Shown one piece after another: positions 44,293-51,043 of a stretch of DNA of 54,259 nucleotides. How positions within the stretch are numbered: position 1 is the stretch's first letter; each line of letters begins with the position of its first letter. This stretch comes from Gammaproteobacteria bacterium Ga0074134. GTDB lineage: Bacteria; Pseudomonadota; Gammaproteobacteria; Ga0077554; Ga007554. Made by a program: the position numbers and the translations under genes. The stretch lies in the NCBI GenBank assembly GCA_001464965.1, contig LNEJ01000041.1:1-54259 (forward strand), written 5' to 3'. Below the pieces are notes generated by a model. The model saw only the letters and a program-made list of their open reading frames with translations, was not told where the DNA came from and ran no database searches.

Positions 44293-45102
44293 ATGGAGAC
44301 ATTAACCACAGAGACCGCCGTAGTTGATATCAAGCAACCACGCTTGCTTCCTGCAAAATTGCGCGCAGCCTCGATCCATATGGGGATCAGCGCTACGATT
44401 TTTTTGGTTTTTTTATACCTGATAGTGGTTGAATGGTATCCACCACCGTATTTTTCGACGGATGGCGGCTGGCAAGGCGTTCAGATCATGGTGTTAGTCG
44501 ACATCGTATTGGGGCCAATGCTCACCTTTATAATTTTTAACCCAAGAAAATCAAGAAAGGAAATAATGCTCGACCTGTCAATCATCGCCGTGTTGCAACT
44601 TGGCGCGTTGGCGTGGGGCGCTTATACAGTGTACAACCAGCGCCCTATAGCTGCTGTCGAGTGGCAGGGCACCCTCAAGCCACTTACTATCGAACCACTG
44701 CATGTGCAGGGGAAAGATCTTGGTGATTTGCAGCAATTTGGAGCTGGGCCTCGTCCGGTTATCCATGCCGAACCCCCCGAGAATGCCGAACAAGTGGCAA
44801 AGATGCTGGAACTCACCATGAACAAGGAGATCGGTGCAGAACAGCAGTTCTGGTTATTCCATTCGTTCAAGGGCTTCTTTGCAGACTCAAAGAAGCATTC
44901 CTTGAATATCGGCACTGTAGCGGGATCTAACGCCGAGATCCGCAGCGGCCTGGATGAGATTTTGTCCCGTGAGGGAGCCAAAAAGGCCGAGGAGTTTATT
45001 TACTTAAAATTCGCTGGTCGCTACAAAGATGCAATCTTTGTCTTTAACAATGCCGGGGATCAGATCGGGGCGATTACGTGGGATAGCCCGGACAGGCTGT
45101 AG
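44293..45102 (+). CDS. TfpX/TfpZ-like type IV pilin accessory membrane protein
   Basis: A 269-aa protein with three N-terminal membrane helices (about residues 32-50, 62-82 and 93-113) and a C-terminal soluble domain. WYPPPYFSTDGGWQGV and VDIVLGPMLTFIIFNP match the pattern of TfpX/TfpZ-family proteins, which help assemble or modify type IV pilins in some bacteria. No pilin gene lies next to it, so the link to pili is by family only. GGAGAG precedes the ATG. It occupies the place where folC is often found after accD. Confidence 0.65.
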   Translation: METLTTETAVVDIKQPRLLPAKLRAASIHMGISATIFLVFLYLIVVEWYPPPYFSTDGGWQGVQIMVLVDIVLGPMLTFIIFNPRKSRKEIMLDLSIIAVLQLGALAWGAYTVYNQRPIAAVEWQGTLKPLTIEPLHVQGKDLGDLQQFGAGPRPVIHAEPPENAEQVAKMLELTMNKEIGAEQQFWLFHSFKGFFADSKKHSLNIGTVAGSNAEIRSGLDEILSREGAKKAEEFIYLKFAGRYKDAIFVFNNAGDQIGAITWDSPDRL

Positions 45103-45224
45103 ATCTGTTGGTAACCACGTTTCTATATCAGCTGGCGGCCGTTATCTCCAAATTAATAGCGTTTCACACCATGGGCGTGACAAGCCGCGCAATACTCGCA
45201 GTGTTGCCACATAACCCGGTGCAT

Positions 45225-46229
45225 TTATTCGCCGCCAAGCCGTTTGGCGAATGAAATAGCATAAGCCGGAGAACGGAACAACAATATCGGATCATTGGTG
45301 GGTGCGATACCATTGCTCATCACCAGCGGATCAAAGTTGATTTTTTCGCAGCTGGCGCCTTTTTGTGGCATGGCTTCGGTGATGCTCAATGTTCCCGCCT
45401 TGATTTGCTTACGGCTCTCGGGCCATGCAATCGTCGGGTTGTCCTGCGTGTCTCCAAGCTCGCCCAGCGCCACCATCATGTCCCATTTCACGGCACCCTG
45501 CGCGGTTCGCTTAATCAGCGCCTGTTCAAGAAAATTCGCGGGCGATGACTTGAGTGCTGACTCATCAAGCTGTTTTTCACCGTCGTGTGGAACGAAGCGC
45601 CAGCGCACTAGAGTGGTCGCGCCTTTCTGGTCAATGAATTTGAAGGTATGAATGCCAAAATACGCGCTGTTGGCGTAACTGCTGGGCGGGTTATTGTTAG
45701 ACAGGAAATCCGCCTGAGCCTTGTTGTCCGGGTGGCTGGCTTTGAAGGTTTTGATCCGCTCTGGGTCAGGTTTGCCGGTGGCCGGGTCGGGTTTCGACGC
45801 CACCATCAGATCGAGAAAGGTGCGCGGATGTGCCGCCCCGAACACGGGTGTATTGAGCATGGCCATATGATGCAGACTGCCGTCGGGCAGCGTGAATTCC
45901 AAAGCCATCCCGCGCGCACTCTTGGCGGTATCCGGCGCTTTGGGATTGCCGCCTGCCAGCGAGAAGCGAGCGATGACAGGGATGGGCTTGCCAGAAAACA
46001 GCGTGGAACGGCTGAACTTGGCGGCTTCTTTCGAGCCTACAAACTCGCCAATGGCGCACGTTCCCTTAATGTGATTTCGACGCTCACCGGGGGTTACGCC
46101 AAACGTCGCTTCGATAGCATCGATTACCTGTAGTGGTGTGACCTCGCCATCGTCCGCCATTACGCCATGCGAACCCAGCGCCATCAGCCCGAAAGCCAGC
46201 CATCCTTTCAAATCTATATTGATTTGCAT
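45225..46229 (-). CDS. Periplasmic catalase-family peroxidase
   Basis: A 334-aa heme protein of the small catalase-related (SrpA-like) group. The start at 46229 gives a clean signal peptide (LAFGLMALGSHGVMADD). The distal histidine is H53 (RRNHIKGTCA) and the proximal heme-ligand tyrosine Y323 (RSPAYAISFAKR). ARFSLAGGNP and SARGMALEF are catalase-core segments. At this length it lacks the C-terminal parts of true catalases and probably acts as a peroxidase in the periplasm. It converges on the TfpZ-like gene. Confidence 0.9.
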   Translation of the reverse strand: MQINIDLKGWLAFGLMALGSHGVMADDGEVTPLQVIDAIEATFGVTPGERRNHIKGTCAIGEFVGSKEAAKFSRSTLFSGKPIPVIARFSLAGGNPKAPDTAKSARGMALEFTLPDGSLHHMAMLNTPVFGAAHPRTFLDLMVASKPDPATGKPDPERIKTFKASHPDNKAQADFLSNNNPPSSYANSAYFGIHTFKFIDQKGATTLVRWRFVPHDGEKQLDESALKSSPANFLEQALIKRTAQGAVKWDMMVALGELGDTQDNPTIAWPESRKQIKAGTLSITEAMPQKGASCEKINFDPLVMSNGIAPTNDPILLFRSPAYAISFAKRLGGE

Positions 46230-46312
46230 TTTTGGTGCTTTCCTATGGTTGAGAATCGAGCTCATCGTTTCGTGCTACGCTTGCTCTAAAGACAGGGGGC
46301 ACGAAGCCGAGT

Positions 46313-46903
46313 TTACGCAGCCTCGGCACGGCCGGTGAAGTTGTTTTCGATGGCCTCAAGGATTTCGGTGTTGGTGAAGGCGCTGTTGCTGCTGAGGTTC
46401 TGGTAGAGGGCGTGAAGGGTAGTGCAGATGTCTTCCGGGGCCATCTTTATCAGCCTTCCCTCGCGCGAGGCCTTGATCAGCTCCTCGATATCAATCTTCT
46501 TCAGAACCATCTGTTTCAGCAATGGTTCATAGCGCCATAGCGTGCCATCCGCGCCTTCAAAGGCGGCAACGTGGGCACAGATATCTTCATGGATCGGGAA
46601 TTCGCGGCGGTTGCCGCTGAGCAGAAAGGCGAACAATCCCACCACCGTGGCAGGGATCATGAAGATAAAGGCAAATGTGTTGAGCATGATGGTGTCAATG
46701 CTCTTTTGAGTCCAACTGTAGTAGGCCAAGCCAAAACCGATGAGGTAAATGCCCCCCGCAAATATCACCCCCACGACTTTGGCTATGTCCTTGGCCGGTT
46801 TGCTGCGGCGGCTGTAGTCAAGCCGGTTGAGGTCGAACTGCCCCTCAAAACGGCGCAGGAGGTTTTTGCGGATGTTACGTTTGTTGGGTTGTTTGATACT
46901 CAT
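46313..46903 (-). CDS. Hypothetical protein with two membrane helices
   Basis: A 196-aa protein. A basic N-terminus (about 40 residues) is followed by two membrane helices (about 42-63 and 72-95) and a cytoplasmic-looking helical domain with IDIEELIKASREGRLIKMAPEDI. The ribosome binding site is weak. It lies 55 bp after pmpR and 83 bp before the peroxidase gene on the same strand. No family was recognised. Confidence 0.65.
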   Translation of the reverse strand: MSIKQPNKRNIRKNLLRRFEGQFDLNRLDYSRRSKPAKDIAKVVGVIFAGGIYLIGFGLAYYSWTQKSIDTIMLNTFAFIFMIPATVVGLFAFLLSGNRREFPIHEDICAHVAAFEGADGTLWRYEPLLKQMVLKKIDIEELIKASREGRLIKMAPEDICTTLHALYQNLSSNSAFTNTEILEAIENNFTGRAEAA

Positions 46904-46958
46904 GTTTGTTTATCTTCAGCTGGGGTTGGCGAGCACTTCGTTGAGGGTCGCGTCGCCC

Positions 46959-47660
46959 CTATTCAGCCAGCCCGACAAATACGTTTTGCACATCATCATC
47001 CGCATCGATGGCTTCCAGGAACGCTTCGACTTCCATGCGCTCCGCTTCGCCCAGCGTTACTGGATTTTTAGGGCGGTAACCCAGTTGCGCGGACTGCACG
47101 GCAAATCCGTATGCCGGCAATGCGCGGGATACCGCATCCATCTCGGCGGGTTCGGTGAGAAATAGCGTTGCGCCGTCTTCGCCAGGCTCCAGGTCTCGGG
47201 CCCCGGCCTCGATGGCCGCAAGCTCGGCGTCGGCTTGCGCGGCTTCCGGCGTCGCCTCGATCATCCCAAGATAATCAAAATCCCAGGATACCGAACCCAA
47301 GGCGCCCAGTTGCCCCTTGCGAAATAACACACGAATGTTGGAGGCTGTACGGTTGGTGTTGTCGGTTAGACACTCGACGATTACGGGAACCCGGTGCGGC
47401 GCAAAACCTTCGTAGATGAGCTTCTCGTAGTTAACCCCTGCGTCAAGCAGGCCGGCGCCCTTCTTGATTGCTCGTTCGACGGTATCCTTGGGCATGGATG
47501 CCTTCTTCGCCTGATCCACGGCCAGGCGCAAGCGCGGATTCATATCCGGATTGGCGCCAGCGCGCGCCGCGACCATGATCTCCTTGGCAAGCTTGGTGAA
47601 GATGCGGCCCTTGGCATTGGCTGCGGTTTCTTTGCATTTTGTTTTCCACTGTGCACCCAT
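46959..47660 (-). CDS. YebC/PmpR-family protein
   Basis: A 233-aa protein of the YebC/PmpR family, closest to the PmpR type ([38 protein letters not shown]). PmpR regulates quorum-sensing genes in Pseudomonas; other family members assist translation of proline-rich stretches, so the exact role is open. The ATG at 47660 with AGGGA upstream is used; the longer frame to 47696 does not match the family. Divergent from the monooxygenase gene. Confidence 0.93.
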   Translation of the reverse strand: MGAQWKTKCKETAANAKGRIFTKLAKEIMVAARAGANPDMNPRLRLAVDQAKKASMPKDTVERAIKKGAGLLDAGVNYEKLIYEGFAPHRVPVIVECLTDNTNRTASNIRVLFRKGQLGALGSVSWDFDYLGMIEATPEAAQADAELAAIEAGARDLEPGEDGATLFLTEPAEMDAVSRALPAYGFAVQSAQLGYRPKNPVTLGEAERMEVEAFLEAIDADDDVQNVFVGLAE

Positions 47661-47781
47661 GCTGGGTCCCTCGATTCGTGTGCTTAACGCATACACTATA
47701 AGAATAAGTGGAGACTTTGGTCAATCCCTGTCACGATGGTCTATCGTAACGTCATTTAATTTTTCAGTGGAGACGGTATCT

Positions 47782-48084
47782 ATGTTTATAGCCATGAACA
47801 GATTCAAAATCGCCAAAGGCCGTGAGGAAGAGTTCATCTCTATTTGGAAAAATCGCAAAAGTTATCTTGATGAGGTGCCCGGTTTTCGGGAGTTTCACCT
47901 GCTTGAGGGGCCGGCTCATGAGGAATACACGTTATTTGCGTCACACTCCATTTGGGAATCGCAACAGGCCTTTGAAGAGTGGACTCGCTCTGAGTCGTTT
48001 CGCCTAGCGCACAGCCAGGCTGGCGCGGCCAAAGGTGTCTATCTTGGCCCGCCACAGTTCGAAGGGTTCGAGGCCATTCTCTAA
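47782..48084 (+). CDS. IsdG/HmoA-like antibiotic biosynthesis monooxygenase (ABM) domain protein
   Basis: A 100-aa ferredoxin-like-fold protein. Residues N6, W67 and H77 stand at the positions of the IsdG heme-degradation residues (N7, W67, H77), so heme oxygenation is plausible. The start at 47782 has GGAG nine bases upstream. It is divergent from pmpR and close to the periplasmic heme peroxidase, though a shared function is only inferred. Confidence 0.82.
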   Translation: MFIAMNRFKIAKGREEEFISIWKNRKSYLDEVPGFREFHLLEGPAHEEYTLFASHSIWESQQAFEEWTRSESFRLAHSQAGAAKGVYLGPPQFEGFEAIL

Positions 48085-48196
48085 CTTGCAACTCACTAAT
48101 TGATATAAAGCACCGTCGTGAGTTGCCACGATGGCTGCATTTCTGGCCGGTGAGTGGCGCTCGATTTCTGCTAATGGAGGTGGCGTGGGGAAATTC

Positions 48197-48223
48197 TGTG
48201 CGGATAGGGCGGGACGTTGTGAG
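48197..48223. repeat. 27-bp direct repeat, left of vapBC
   Basis: TGTGCGGATAG followed by GGGACGTTGT recurs at 49058-49084 in the same orientation, 24 of 27 bases identical. The pair brackets vapBC exactly. Confidence 0.65.
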
Positions 48224-48273
48224 GGAAATATAGTAGGGGTATGGTTACCAATCCAGCCCCCGTACATACTTTA

Positions 48274-48325
48274 AGATATATACCTTGATATATCTCATAG
48301 ATAGGCATATACTTCGATATATGCC
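48274..48325 (+). promoter_or_regulatory. Two operator palindromes of vapBC
   Basis: AGATATAT...ATATATCT (48274-48295) and GGCATATA...TATATGCC (48304-48325) each have perfect 8-bp arms and a 6-base spacer. Their centres are exactly 30 bp apart, about three helical turns, so two VapB dimers could bind the same face. They lie 20-70 bp before vapB and fit autorepression by VapB/VapBC. Confidence 0.75.
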
Positions 48326-48344
48326 GTTGTAAGAGGATACCACC

Positions 48345-48605
48345 ATGAGTCAAATAGCCAAACTGTTCACCAATGGCCGCAGCCAGGCAGTACGCCTGCC
48401 CGCTGCCTATCGGTTCGACACCAAAGAAGTATTCATCCGCCAAGACCCGGAAACCGGCGACGTCATCTTGTCGCGCAAGCCGGCGACGTGGGATGACTTC
48501 TTCACCGCGCTCAAGGGCGCCAATGTGCCAGCCGATTTCCTGGACGAGAAGGAGCGCAACCAGGGAAGGCAAGATCGTGACCCCTTCGAGGGATGGAACG
48601 AATGA
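48345..48605 (+). CDS. vapB: VapB-family antitoxin (AbrB/SpoVT fold)
   Basis: An 86-aa antitoxin. The N-terminus has the swapped-hairpin AbrB fold (SQIAKLFTNGRSQAVRLPAAYRF, VFIRQDPETGDVILS) that binds the operator palindromes just upstream. The C-terminal tail (WDDFFTALKGANVPADFL) would wrap the toxin. It overlaps vapC by 4 bp (ATGA). VagC-like subgroup. Confidence 0.92.
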   Translation: MSQIAKLFTNGRSQAVRLPAAYRFDTKEVFIRQDPETGDVILSRKPATWDDFFTALKGANVPADFLDEKERNQGRQDRDPFEGWNE

Positions 48606-48997
48606 CGCGATACATGCTCGACACCAGCACGGTAAGTTATTTGCTCAAAGGGCATCCGGCCGTTTCCAGGCGCGTGGTGAACGTCCCGATGGCATCGCTT
48701 TGCGTTTCATCCATCACTGAGGGCGAGCTGCTGTTCGGGTTGGCGAAGCGGCCGGATGCAAAACGGCTCCATACGGCCGTGAGGGAATTTCTACTGCGCG
48801 TCGACGTGCTGCCTTGGGATAGCGCCGTCGCGGAGTGTTATGGAGCCGTGCGAGCCGATATGGAGCGCCAGGGCAAGATACTCGGGCCACTCGATCTGCT
48901 GATCGCCACACATGCCTTGGGCGCAGGCGCAGTATTAGTGACAAACGACCGGGCGTTTTGCCAAGTTGCCGGTTTGCATGTCGAGGATTGGGTTTAA
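48602..48997 (+). CDS. vapC: VapC-family PIN-domain toxin
   Basis: A 131-aa ribonuclease toxin with a PIN domain. The metal-binding acids are D7 (MLDTST), E42 (TEGELLFG), D98 (GPLDLLIA) and D116 (VTNDRAF), all present, so it is probably active. Family members cut tRNA or rRNA. It starts within the vapB stop. Confidence 0.93.
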   Translation: MTRYMLDTSTVSYLLKGHPAVSRRVVNVPMASLCVSSITEGELLFGLAKRPDAKRLHTAVREFLLRVDVLPWDSAVAECYGAVRADMERQGKILGPLDLLIATHALGAGAVLVTNDRAFCQVAGLHVEDWV

Positions 48998-49018
48998 TCA
49001 AAAAACGGTAGTGCAGGG

Positions 49019-49053
49019 GTAGGGCGCAATAACCGCAGGGCATTGCGCCCTAC
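49019..49053. repeat. Palindromic repeat (GTAGGGCG subtype)
   Basis: GTAGGGCGCAAT (49019-49030) and ATTGCGCCCTAC (49042-49053) are perfect 12-bp arms around an 11-base loop, 22 bp after the vapC stop. A degenerate inverted copy lies at 49755-49785. It may also terminate vapBC. Confidence 0.7.
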
Positions 49054-49057
49054 GTGT

Positions 49058-49084
49058 TGTGCGGATAGCACGGGACGTTGTTAG
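49058..49084. repeat. 27-bp direct repeat, right of vapBC
   Basis: Partner of 48197-48223; it differs at three of 27 bases. It begins 5 bp after the palindrome at 49019-49053. Confidence 0.65.
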
Positions 49085-49087
49085 TCC

Positions 49088-49705
49088 TCATGGCCCTTTT
49101 AGCCCGAGAATATTCAAGAGAACGGCGGCAATGACTATTGCCGCAATACCAAACACCCACTTCACTAACGGGAGAGCGAAAAACCTCCAAATGCCATTAC
49201 GCAAGCGTTTCCACCAAGGGGGCCTTTGTAGAAGAATCTCATCCAAAGCTGTCCTTACGCTTGAAATCCCACGGAGAGACGCATTTATTGCCCCGATCCT
49301 CATTGCGGAGAACTCAACTTCAAAAGCCCGCTCGTGGAATTTGTTGGCGGGAATTGATCCTCCCTTGTAAACATCCCTGATGTTTTGCGCCACACTCAAG
49401 AACCAATCTTCAGGGAAAGCTTTTGTGATCACAGCCATAATTTGGTCTGCGGCCTTCGGGGTAAGCATGTCTTTTATCGGGGAAATGGTCGAGACGATCA
49501 CTTCTCGGGCAATTTTCGCCCTCTCAACATGACCGCGCCCACAAGCATGATGTATTGCCTTCATTACATCTCTAGCATGAGGGCAAGTTGGAGCTGGCCC
49601 AATGCCATGACATGCAGTGTCCACTGCCTCAAGCGTTATGGAATCAATTTCACGCAGCGCATCGGCAAGCTTCTTCTCAATAAGTTGAACTAACTGTGTC
49701 TGCAT
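49088..49705 (-). CDS. Tail-anchored hypothetical protein
   Basis: A 205-aa protein with a helical soluble part and a single C-terminal membrane helix (WVFGIAAIVIAAVLLNILGL), so probably anchored by its tail with the bulk in the cytoplasm. Four cysteines and histidines cluster in ACHGIGPAPTCPHARDV and HHACGRGH, which could bind a metal. The start at 49705 has AAGAGA upstream. The gene is flanked by inverted copies of one palindromic repeat and looks like an accessory gene. No family was recognised. Confidence 0.65.
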   Translation of the reverse strand: MQTQLVQLIEKKLADALREIDSITLEAVDTACHGIGPAPTCPHARDVMKAIHHACGRGHVERAKIAREVIVSTISPIKDMLTPKAADQIMAVITKAFPEDWFLSVAQNIRDVYKGGSIPANKFHERAFEVEFSAMRIGAINASLRGISSVRTALDEILLQRPPWWKRLRNGIWRFFALPLVKWVFGIAAIVIAAVLLNILGLKGP

Positions 49706-49754
49706 GATGGTCTCTTGAGAGTTAATAGGGAAACGCGCGTAAGGCGCGGGATAT

Positions 49755-49785
49755 GGCACAATGCCCTTCGGTTGTTGCGCCCTAC
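49755..49785. repeat. Degenerate inverted copy of the GTAGGGCG palindrome
   Basis: The reverse complement matches 49019-49049 at 28 of 31 bases. The two copies bracket the tail-anchored gene in opposite orientation. Confidence 0.6.
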
Positions 49786-49803
49786 CTTATTTCATCACGC
49801 CCC

Positions 49804-50934
49804 TCAATCCCAACTCAACGCTCCCCCGCTCTGATACTCAATCACCCGCGTCTCAAAGAAGTTTTTCTCTTTTTTGAGGTCCACCACTTCGCTCATCCAG
49901 GGGAAGGGGTTGGTGGCGCCGGGGTAGAGTTCGGCGAGACCGATCTGGGCGCAGCGGCGGTTGGCGATGTATTTTAGGTATTCGTTGAACATCGCGGCGT
50001 TGAGGCCGAGTACGCCGCGTGGCATGGTGTCGATGGCGTAGCGGTATTCGAGTTCAACGGCCTCGCGGATCATGTGGGCGATTTCTTCCTGGAATTCGCG
50101 GCTCCACAGGTGCGGGTTTTCGATCTTGATCTGGTTGATGACGTCGATGCCGAAGTTCATGTGCATGCTCTCGTCACGCATGATGTATTGGAACTGTTCG
50201 GAGGCGCCGATCATTTTGTTGCGGCGGCCGAAGGTGAGCATCTGCACGAAGCCGACGTAGAAGAAGATGCCTTCGAAGATCACGTAGAACGCAATCAGGT
50301 CGCGCAGCAGGCGCCGGTCTGTCTCGGGCGTGCCGGTGTGGAAGTTGGGGTCGGCGAGGCTCTGGGTGTAGGGTAGGGACCAGGCGGCTTTGTTGTGGAT
50401 CGCGGGTACTTCGCGGTACATGTTGAATACCTCGGCTTCGTCCAGCCCCAGGCTTTCGACCACGTATTGGTAGGCGTGGGTGTGCAGCGCTTCTTCGAAG
50501 GCCTGGCGCAGCAGGTATTGACGGCATTCGGGATTAGTGATGTGGCGGTACACGGCCAGCACCAGGTTGTTTGCCACCAGGGAATCAGCGGAGGAGAAGA
50601 AGCCCAGGCTGCGCTTGATGATCAGGCGCTCGTCCTCGGTGAGTCCGGTGGGGCTCTTCCACAGAGCGATGTCGGCGGACATATTGATTTCCTGCGGCAT
50701 CCAGTGATTGGCGCAGGCGTCCAGGTATTTCTGCCAGGCCCATGTGTATTTGAAGGGCACGAGCTGGTTGAGATCGGCGCGGCAGTTGATGATTTTCTTG
50801 TCATCCACACGGATGCGCGAGGCACCCATTTCAAGGTCTTCCAGGCCGATGACGCCATGCTGGTCTTCCAGCGGCAGGGCGGGCTGTAGCGGCTTGGATG
50901 GAGTGATGGAAAGCGGTTCGTCCCAGTTCAACAT
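49804..50934 (-). CDS. nrdB: Class Ia ribonucleotide reductase small subunit
   Basis: A 376-aa diiron protein that holds the tyrosyl radical for deoxyribonucleotide synthesis. E148, H151 and radical Y155 lie in [14 protein letters not shown], the class Ia pattern. Further iron ligands are in [13 protein letters not shown]. The start at 50934 has AGAGGAAG upstream; the frame extending to 50997 enters the intergenic palindrome. It follows nrdA after 109 bp. Confidence 0.96.
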   Translation of the reverse strand: MLNWDEPLSITPSKPLQPALPLEDQHGVIGLEDLEMGASRIRVDDKKIINCRADLNQLVPFKYTWAWQKYLDACANHWMPQEINMSADIALWKSPTGLTEDERLIIKRSLGFFSSADSLVANNLVLAVYRHITNPECRQYLLRQAFEEALHTHAYQYVVESLGLDEAEVFNMYREVPAIHNKAAWSLPYTQSLADPNFHTGTPETDRRLLRDLIAFYVIFEGIFFYVGFVQMLTFGRRNKMIGASEQFQYIMRDESMHMNFGIDVINQIKIENPHLWSREFQEEIAHMIREAVELEYRYAIDTMPRGVLGLNAAMFNEYLKYIANRRCAQIGLAELYPGATNPFPWMSEVVDLKKEKNFFETRVIEYQSGGALSWD

Positions 50935-50968
50935 GATGTGCTTCCTCTTTAGCTTTAAAAATAATTTT

Positions 50969-51019
50969 GTAGGGTGCGTTCCACGCACCGTTATCATTGG
51001 TGCGTGGAACGCACCCTAC
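50969..51019. repeat. Large perfect palindrome between nrdA and nrdB
   Basis: Arms of 21 bp (50969-50989 and 50999-51019, starting GTAGGGTGCG and ending CGCACCCTAC) pair perfectly around a 9-base loop. Each arm also has a smaller internal GGTGCGT/ACGCACC palindrome. On the nrd transcript it would form a very stable hairpin 35 bases before the nrdB start, able to protect or separate the two messages. Confidence 0.85.
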
Positions 51020-51043
51020 TTACCCCACAAGGGGAAATGTTGA

